Shown: piece by piece, positions 22,035 through 26,537 of the stretch
Layout: every line of letters begins with the position of its first letter
Position numbering within the stretch: the first letter of the stretch is position 1
Source: DATLBA01 sp035527275
GTDB taxonomy: Bacteria > Planctomycetota > Phycisphaerae > FEN-1346
Reading direction: 5' to 3'
DNA: 26,537 nucleotides
NCBI GenBank assembly: GCA_035527275.1
Contig: DATLBA010000083.1
Coordinates: 1 to 26,537, forward strand
Program-made: the position numbers and the translations under genes
Notes under the pieces: model-generated
Seen by the model: only the letters and a program-made list of their open reading frames with translations
Database searches by the model: none
Told to the model about the DNA's origin: nothing

Positions 22035-22414
22035 GTAAACAACCAGCCCTTACCCGGAGCGATCTGCTGGACGCCGTTCCGGTCCGCAACCAGCGCGTCA
22101 TCACGGAGCAGCAAGGTGGAGACCGTTTGGTGCTGCGCGTGCCGCTGCGAGAGCGGTGGTATATGAAACCGCCGCTGGGCTGGCTGATGCCGTTCAGCCG
22201 CGAACGCCGCGTCGCGCTTGACCGTCTGGGCGCGGCCGTCTGGGAGGCGTGCGACGGACGGCGCACCACCGAAGAGGTGGTGGAGCGGTTTGCGGGCCGG
22301 TACCACCTGACGTTCCACGAGGCGCGCATCAGCGTGGAGCAGTTCCTGAGGGAACTGGTGCGGCGGGGGCTGGTGGTTCTGGCCGGCCGGTCGCGCGGAG
22401 GGGACCAGCGGTGA
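22031..22414 (+). CDS. PqqD-like protein
   Basis: A 127-residue protein. The PqqD pattern is visible in the second half: RVALDRLGAAVWEACDGRRTTEEVVERFAGRYHLTFHEARISVEQFLRELVRRGLVVLAG (about residues 57-116), a three-helix winged fold. The first half (VPVRNQRVITEQQGGDRLVLRVPLRERW) supplies the strands. PqqD-type domains bind peptide substrates of radical-SAM or ABC machineries. No radical-SAM or precursor-peptide gene is seen here. GTG start, with four-base overlaps at both ends, so it is made in step with its neighbours. Confidence 0.85.
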   Translation: MSKQPALTRSDLLDAVPVRNQRVITEQQGGDRLVLRVPLRERWYMKPPLGWLMPFSRERRVALDRLGAAVWEACDGRRTTEEVVERFAGRYHLTFHEARISVEQFLRELVRRGLVVLAGRSRGGDQR

Positions 22415-23874
22415 AGCAGATCGTCGTCCAGAACCAGGTCCGCATCGGGGTGGCGCGGTGCTTGGCGCTGTCCGTCGCGGGCATGTCGCACCGGATGTTC
22501 CGGTCGGCGGTGACCGTTTCGATCCTGGCGTTGGCGATGGCGTTCTTGGCGCACGTGCTGGGATACGGCCTGATTGACCATCGGACGCGTCTGATCGCGT
22601 ACGGGGAACTGAAGGACCACTGGCTGCTGGGCGAATGGGTCCAGCGCCTGGCGGCCCCCGACTCGGAGGAGGCGATTCTCGAGGCCCTGGCGGAGGATCG
22701 GCCGGCGCGCCTGGCGGAGTATCGGACCTGGAGCGGCGCCGGCGAGGAGGAGTTCCGGCAGGCCTGCCAGTCCGCTCGCCGTCTCGCGGCGTTCCAGGAA
22801 TACCTGGGCGGTTTGTCCATTGCCGCACGGACCGTCCTTGTCGCGGACCTCGATGTGCGGGGCGTGGTGCGGCAACTGAACGACCCGGCCCGACTGGAGA
22901 CGTTCCTGCGGCATGTGGCGGAACTGAAACTGGACGTGCCGCTGGGCGGTGCCGAGGCCCTGCGCCGCCTGGCCGGCGAGGAGTACCCGGGGCTCGCGGC
23001 GCTGGCGAGGCGGATTCAGGTGGGGCAGGCGATGGCGATCCGGGCGGTCCGGGAGAAGTTCCCCGGCCGTACGCCCCGCGCATTGCTGGCGACGATGCCG
23101 CCCGACCTGGCCGAGGTTCTTTCCGAGGCGGGGTTCCATCCGCCCACGGAGAAACTTCCCTTGCTGGCCGATTTGGCGCAGAAAGCCGAGGACCTCGCGA
23201 AGGTGAACGAAGCGATCGCCCTTCCGGAAGTGGTGACGGCGGTGGCGAGGCGGATGGACGTGCCGCGCACCGATGTGACGCCGGCGCGGGTGATGGCGTG
23301 GCTGAATTCGCGGGAGCGGGCTGAGTGGCTCGTCGGCGCGCTGGCAGAGCACGCAGGCGGGGTCCGCATGGAGCCCGGGGCGCTGCGGGCGCTCGCCGTG
23401 GTGCTCCAGCAGCAGGAGGCATTGTGTGCGGCCGTGGGAGACGAGCCTCCCACAGAGGCGCAGGGTCTTTTTGCCGTCCCGAGGTTGATGCGGTGGCTGA
23501 TTCTGCTGTCGTTCCTAGTGTGCACGGTTGGGGTGGCGAACGCGATGTTCATGTCGGTCACGGAACGGTTTACCGAGATCGCGACGATGAAGTGCCTCGG
23601 TGCGATGGACGGGTTCATCCACCTGCTGTTTGTGTTCGAGTCAGGCCTTCAGGGTCTGGTGGGTGCGGCGGCCGGGATCGTCGTCGGTTTCTCCCTGGCG
23701 CTGGTGCGGGGTCTGGCGGTTTACGGGGGGCTGATGACGGTTCCGGTGCGTGAAATTCTGGTCGGGGCCGGCGCGTGTCTGGCGGCGGGGCTGGTGCTGG
23801 CGGTGCTTGCGGGCGTGGGGCCGGCGTGGGCGGCCGCGCGCCTCGCGCCGATGGAGGCGATGCGAATCGAGTAG
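22411..23874 (+). CDS. FtsX/MacB-type ABC transporter permease
   Basis: A 487-residue permease. Helix 1 (about residues 32-53, SAVTVSILALAMAFLAHVL) is followed by a large extracytoplasmic domain (55-355, mostly helical) and three C-terminal helices (about 362-382, 405-430 and 448-470) in the FtsX layout, ending GPAWAAARLAPMEAMRIE, the standard 'AxxxAPxxALR' end. VTERFTEIATMKCLGAMDGFI is the family's conserved cytosolic coupling loop. Such permeases work as mechanotransmission devices for lipoprotein release or export rather than channels. GTG start overlapping the PqqD stop (GTGA), 2 bases before the ATPase gene. Confidence 0.92.
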   Translation: MKQIVVQNQVRIGVARCLALSVAGMSHRMFRSAVTVSILALAMAFLAHVLGYGLIDHRTRLIAYGELKDHWLLGEWVQRLAAPDSEEAILEALAEDRPARLAEYRTWSGAGEEEFRQACQSARRLAAFQEYLGGLSIAARTVLVADLDVRGVVRQLNDPARLETFLRHVAELKLDVPLGGAEALRRLAGEEYPGLAALARRIQVGQAMAIRAVREKFPGRTPRALLATMPPDLAEVLSEAGFHPPTEKLPLLADLAQKAEDLAKVNEAIALPEVVTAVARRMDVPRTDVTPARVMAWLNSRERAEWLVGALAEHAGGVRMEPGALRALAVVLQQQEALCAAVGDEPPTEAQGLFAVPRLMRWLILLSFLVCTVGVANAMFMSVTERFTEIATMKCLGAMDGFIHLLFVFESGLQGLVGAAAGIVVGFSLALVRGLAVYGGLMTVPVREILVGAGACLAAGLVLAVLAGVGPAWAAARLAPMEAMRIE

Positions 23875-23876
23875 CG

Positions 23877-24641
23877 ATGGTCGAAAGCAAGCAGACGACA
23901 ACCGACGATGGCCAACCGGTGATCATCCGCACGCTGGGGCTCGTCAAGAGTTACCAGATGGGCGAGAAAACGACGTATGCGCTGGACGGCGTGGCGATTG
24001 TGATCCGCCTCGGCGAGTTCATCGCGATCCTGGGGCCGAGCGGATCGGGCAAGACGACCCTGTTCAACATGATCGGGGCCCTCGATTCGCCCACGCGGGG
24101 GCGCGTCCTGATTGACGAGGTGGACGTCGCCCAACTCAGCGCTGAGGAACTGGCGTTCCTCCGCTGCCGCAAAATCGGCTACATCTTCCAGAGTTACAAC
24201 CTCATCCGGTACATGACGGCGCTGGAGAACGTGACCGTGCCGATGGCCTTCGCCGGCGTACCCACGGAGCAGGCGCGGCGTCGGGGGATGGAACTGCTGC
24301 GCCTGGTGGGCCTGGAGGACCGGTGGTCCCATCGGCCGAAGGAAATGTCGGGCGGCCAGCAGCAACGTGTGGCCATCGCCCGGTCGCTCTCCAACCAGCC
24401 GAAAATCCTCCTCTGCGACGAGCCCACCGCCAACCTCGACCTCAAGACGGGCGAGGAGATTCTCGGCATCCTCCAGCGCATCAACGAGGAACAGAACGCG
24501 ACGATCATCTGCGCGACTCACGACCACCGTCTCCTGGACGTCTGCGACCGCATGATGTGGATCCGCGACGGGCGCATCGAACGCATCCAGCGCCGCGAGG
24601 ATGTCACGGTGCGGGTCGGCCGAATCGGAGGGCGGGCATGA
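23877..24641 (+). CDS. LolD/MacB-type ABC transporter ATPase
   Basis: A 254-residue ATP-binding subunit. Walker A GPSGSGKTT (53-61), Q-loop glutamine in IFQSYNLI (105), signature MSGGQQQRVAIARS (157-170, MSGGQ for LSGGQ), Walker B ILLCDEPTANLD (177-188), and H-loop ATHDHRLL (213-220). The A-loop aromatic and spacing match the LolD/FtsE/MacB group that pairs with FtsX-type permeases, so it drives the preceding gene's product. ATG at 23877, two bases after the permease stop; its stop overlaps the M28-like gene's start (ATGA). A longer frame upstream lies inside the permease gene. Confidence 0.95.
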   Translation: MVESKQTTTDDGQPVIIRTLGLVKSYQMGEKTTYALDGVAIVIRLGEFIAILGPSGSGKTTLFNMIGALDSPTRGRVLIDEVDVAQLSAEELAFLRCRKIGYIFQSYNLIRYMTALENVTVPMAFAGVPTEQARRRGMELLRLVGLEDRWSHRPKEMSGGQQQRVAIARSLSNQPKILLCDEPTANLDLKTGEEILGILQRINEEQNATIICATHDHRLLDVCDRMMWIRDGRIERIQRREDVTVRVGRIGGRA

Positions 24642-26537
24642 GCCAGACGTTGAAAGCCCTGCGGGTCGGATGGGCGGCCGGCGCTCTTGTGCTTGCGTCG
24701 GCGGCGCTCGTCGCTGCGCCGCGCGACGACGCCTTGGCCCAGGCCTTCCTGGCGGATTGCGAGGCGCTCCTGCGGACGCCCCACCGTCTGGCGGGCACGC
24801 CGGAGGGGCGCCAGGCAGCCGAGTACATCCGCCGACGCCTCGAGGAGATGGGCATTGAGGACATCTATACGCTGGACCTGCCCGTCTGGCAGGCCCGCGC
24901 GGAGCGCTGCGAGTTGCGGGTCGGAGGGGAGACGGTGTCGCTGCTGCCGGCCCGGCCGGACCTGATCGTCCCGCCGGTGACGCCGGAGGAAGGCCTCACC
25001 GGGCCGTTCATCTACGTGGGTCGAGGCCGGTTGGAGGATTACGGAGATCGCCGGCCGGAGGGGGCGATCGTCGCCATGGAGTATGACTGTGCGGACAACT
25101 GGGAGGAGGCGTTCCGGCTCGGCGCCAAGGCCGTCGTCTTCCTCGGCGGACCGGACGCCGTGTCCATCAGGTCCAAGCATGTGACGGTCCCGGCGAACCT
25201 GGTCCGGCTGTATGCGCCGCCCGGGGTCCAGGGCCAGGTGGACCTTCGGCGGGACTGGCCCGAGGCGTCGGTCGGCAGCCAGGTCGTCTGGAAACGCTTG
25301 ACGGGGACCAACGTCTTCGCCTTCCTGCCGGGAACGAACCCGGTGTTTGATTCGGAGCACCGGAAGGCGGAGATGATCGTCTTCGGGGCGCACATCGACA
25401 CGTTCGGCGCCGTGCCGGACGCTTCGCCCGGGGCGCGCGGGGCGGCGAACGTGGCGGCCCTGCTGGAGGCCGCCGCCCACTTCCAGCGCCACCGCCCCCG
25501 ACGCGATATCCTCTTGGCCTTCCTGGACAACCAGGCCCGGTGCCTAGAGGGCGCACGCGAGTTCTACACGACCCTGATGATAGACAGCGATCTGGCCGAG
25601 GACCTCGCCGGCGAACACAACCAGGAGTTCGCCTTCGTGCGGTCGGCGATGGACGTGCTCGGGCGGGAACCGAGCGAGTGGGCACCCGAGGCCGGCTTGC
25701 GCGACGCCGCCACCAAGACCCTTACCGCTCAGGCGGATTTCGCCTGGGCTGATCTGAGGGTCCAGTTGATGTTGGTCAATCGTCAATTGCACGAGATCCG
25801 TCAGGCGGATGAGGCGGGCCAGACGACCGTCGGACGGCGCGAATCGCTCCAGGAGCAGCAGACGGTGTTCACGGACGGCATCGCCGAGTGGGACGTCGCC
25901 CGCCGCCTCCTGCACAGTCGCCAAGTTGAGCGAATGTGGGCCCGGCAGGAAAAGGACAACGGCGAGCCGGAAGAGGAAGCGGTCTGGCGCAAGAGGCAGG
26001 CGCTGTACGTCCGGTTGCGCGATGCGTGCCTGGCGCGGTTGGGGCGGCGATTGCAAGAGTTGGACGATTTGATCCGGCAGGACGAGCAGCGCCGGAACCT
26101 GCGTCGGCGTCTCGGCGAGCGCTGGATAGCCTTGCATGTGGACTACAACCTCTCGGGCGACAGGCCGACGTGGGGCGTGGTTGTCGGCGATGCGCTGCTG
26201 GATTTCATGCCGGGTTCGAACACCGACACGCCCGGCTCGTATGTGCGCGTGCTGGCCGCCCTGCGCGACGCGGCCGGACGGACGCCCGCCCTGACCGGGC
26301 TCGATGCCGAGACCCTTGGGGACCCGAGCCAGAGCACCCGGTTCGGCATAGGCGCGTACGTCTCGGACGGCCGGGCGGCGGGGACGTATGGCATCTACAA
26401 CGTCTCGGTGATGACGGGCAACGACACCCGCCCGCGCGACGGCCATCCGGCCGACACGCTGGACCACCTCGACTGGCGTGCGCTGCGGCGTCAAGCGGCC
26501 GAAGCGACGCGCCTCCTCGGCGCTGCCGCCGACCTCG
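24638..26537 (+). CDS. M28-like membrane-anchored protein, likely inactive, partial
   Basis: Runs off the window after 633 codons, so the stop is not seen. An N-terminal anchor or signal (about residues 8-27) is followed by an M28-type N-terminal segment (RTPHRLAGTPEGRQAAEYIRRRLEEMGI). Then come a PA-like insert (about 115-215) and the zinc-fold core (MIVFGAHIDTFGAVPDASPGARGAANVAALLEAA, about 246-279). His252 and Asp254 are kept, but the usual bridging 'GADDNASG' Asp is replaced (GARGAAN) and the catalytic Glu-Glu pair is replaced by DNQ (297-299). A long helical, charged insertion (about 310-500) follows, and HVDYNLSGDRPTWGVV resumes the fold. It is probably a pseudo-peptidase or strongly diverged enzyme, acting with the ABC pair outside the cytoplasm. 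Confidence 0.85.
   Translation, partial: MSQTLKALRVGWAAGALVLASAALVAAPRDDALAQAFLADCEALLRTPHRLAGTPEGRQAAEYIRRRLEEMGIEDIYTLDLPVWQARAERCELRVGGETVSLLPARPDLIVPPVTPEEGLTGPFIYVGRGRLEDYGDRRPEGAIVAMEYDCADNWEEAFRLGAKAVVFLGGPDAVSIRSKHVTVPANLVRLYAPPGVQGQVDLRRDWPEASVGSQVVWKRLTGTNVFAFLPGTNPVFDSEHRKAEMIVFGAHIDTFGAVPDASPGARGAANVAALLEAAAHFQRHRPRRDILLAFLDNQARCLEGAREFYTTLMIDSDLAEDLAGEHNQEFAFVRSAMDVLGREPSEWAPEAGLRDAATKTLTAQADFAWADLRVQLMLVNRQLHEIRQADEAGQTTVGRRESLQEQQTVFTDGIAEWDVARRLLHSRQVERMWARQEKDNGEPEEEAVWRKRQALYVRLRDACLARLGRRLQELDDLIRQDEQRRNLRRRLGERWIALHVDYNLSGDRPTWGVVVGDALLDFMPGSNTDTPGSYVRVLAALRDAAGRTPALTGLDAETLGDPSQSTRFGIGAYVSDGRAAGTYGIYNVSVMTGNDTRPRDGHPADTLDHLDWRALRRQAAEATRLLGAAADL

Noticed and set aside
1..26537. 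CRISPR arrays, rRNA genes, prophage or toxin-antitoxin modules
   Set aside because: Looked for on both strands; no regularly spaced repeats, no rRNA sequence, no phage structural genes and no recognisable toxin were found.

Overview
The window is GC-rich bacterial DNA, most likely from an uncultured member of the Planctomycetota (inference). The evidence is a PEP-CTERM sorting tail on a secreted SUMF1-type protein, a secreted HEAT-repeat protein ending in a WW-rich tail, a ThiD2-ThiE-type fusion, a split membrane/spermidine-synthase-like pair, several planctomycete-style hypothetical proteins, and long intergenic spaces with dispersed GC-rich hairpin repeats. No rRNA operon, CRISPR array, intact transposon or plasmid/phage backbone is visible.

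Left part (1-8.95 kb). An rny-ymdB pair (RNase Y, then a YmdB-like phosphodiesterase) lies on the minus strand. Next is a 0.9 kb gene-free stretch with a plus-strand terminator and dispersed repeats. A small two-gene operon with its own good promoter follows (DUF3467-like protein plus a winged-helix protein). A secreted PEP-CTERM/SUMF1 gene on the minus strand has a very long leader that begins with a clear promoter, a run of hairpins and a textbook intrinsic terminator, which suggests an undescribed small RNA or riboswitch-like leader. After another repeat-bearing gap come xylulokinase and, upstream of it, a DUF2007-like gene with an acidic tail.

Middle (9-16.2 kb). A secreted HEAT-repeat gene is bracketed by two transposase remnants (ISNCY-like and IS3-like). 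Then come an ArsR-type regulator, a thiamin-phosphate synthase fusion, a periplasmic Spy/LTXXQ-like protein with repeated helical units, and two small unknown genes.

Right part (16.3-26.5 kb), all plus strand. A spermidine-synthase-like methyltransferase-fold gene overlaps a membrane gene that resembles the other half of the usual fusion protein; the membrane gene's 3' end runs into a tRNA-like sequence on the other strand. Then six tightly packed genes, several overlapping by 4 bases, form one operon running off the window. They encode a large OPT-like membrane protein with a coiled-coil insertion, an unknown cytosolic protein, a PqqD-like protein, an FtsX/MacB-type permease, its LolD/MacB-type ATPase, and a membrane-anchored M28-like protein that appears to have lost several metal-binding residues. 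This operon is the best candidate for an undescribed system. Its genes suggest an envelope machine acting on a peptide or lipoprotein-like substrate, but the substrate cannot be read from the sequence.
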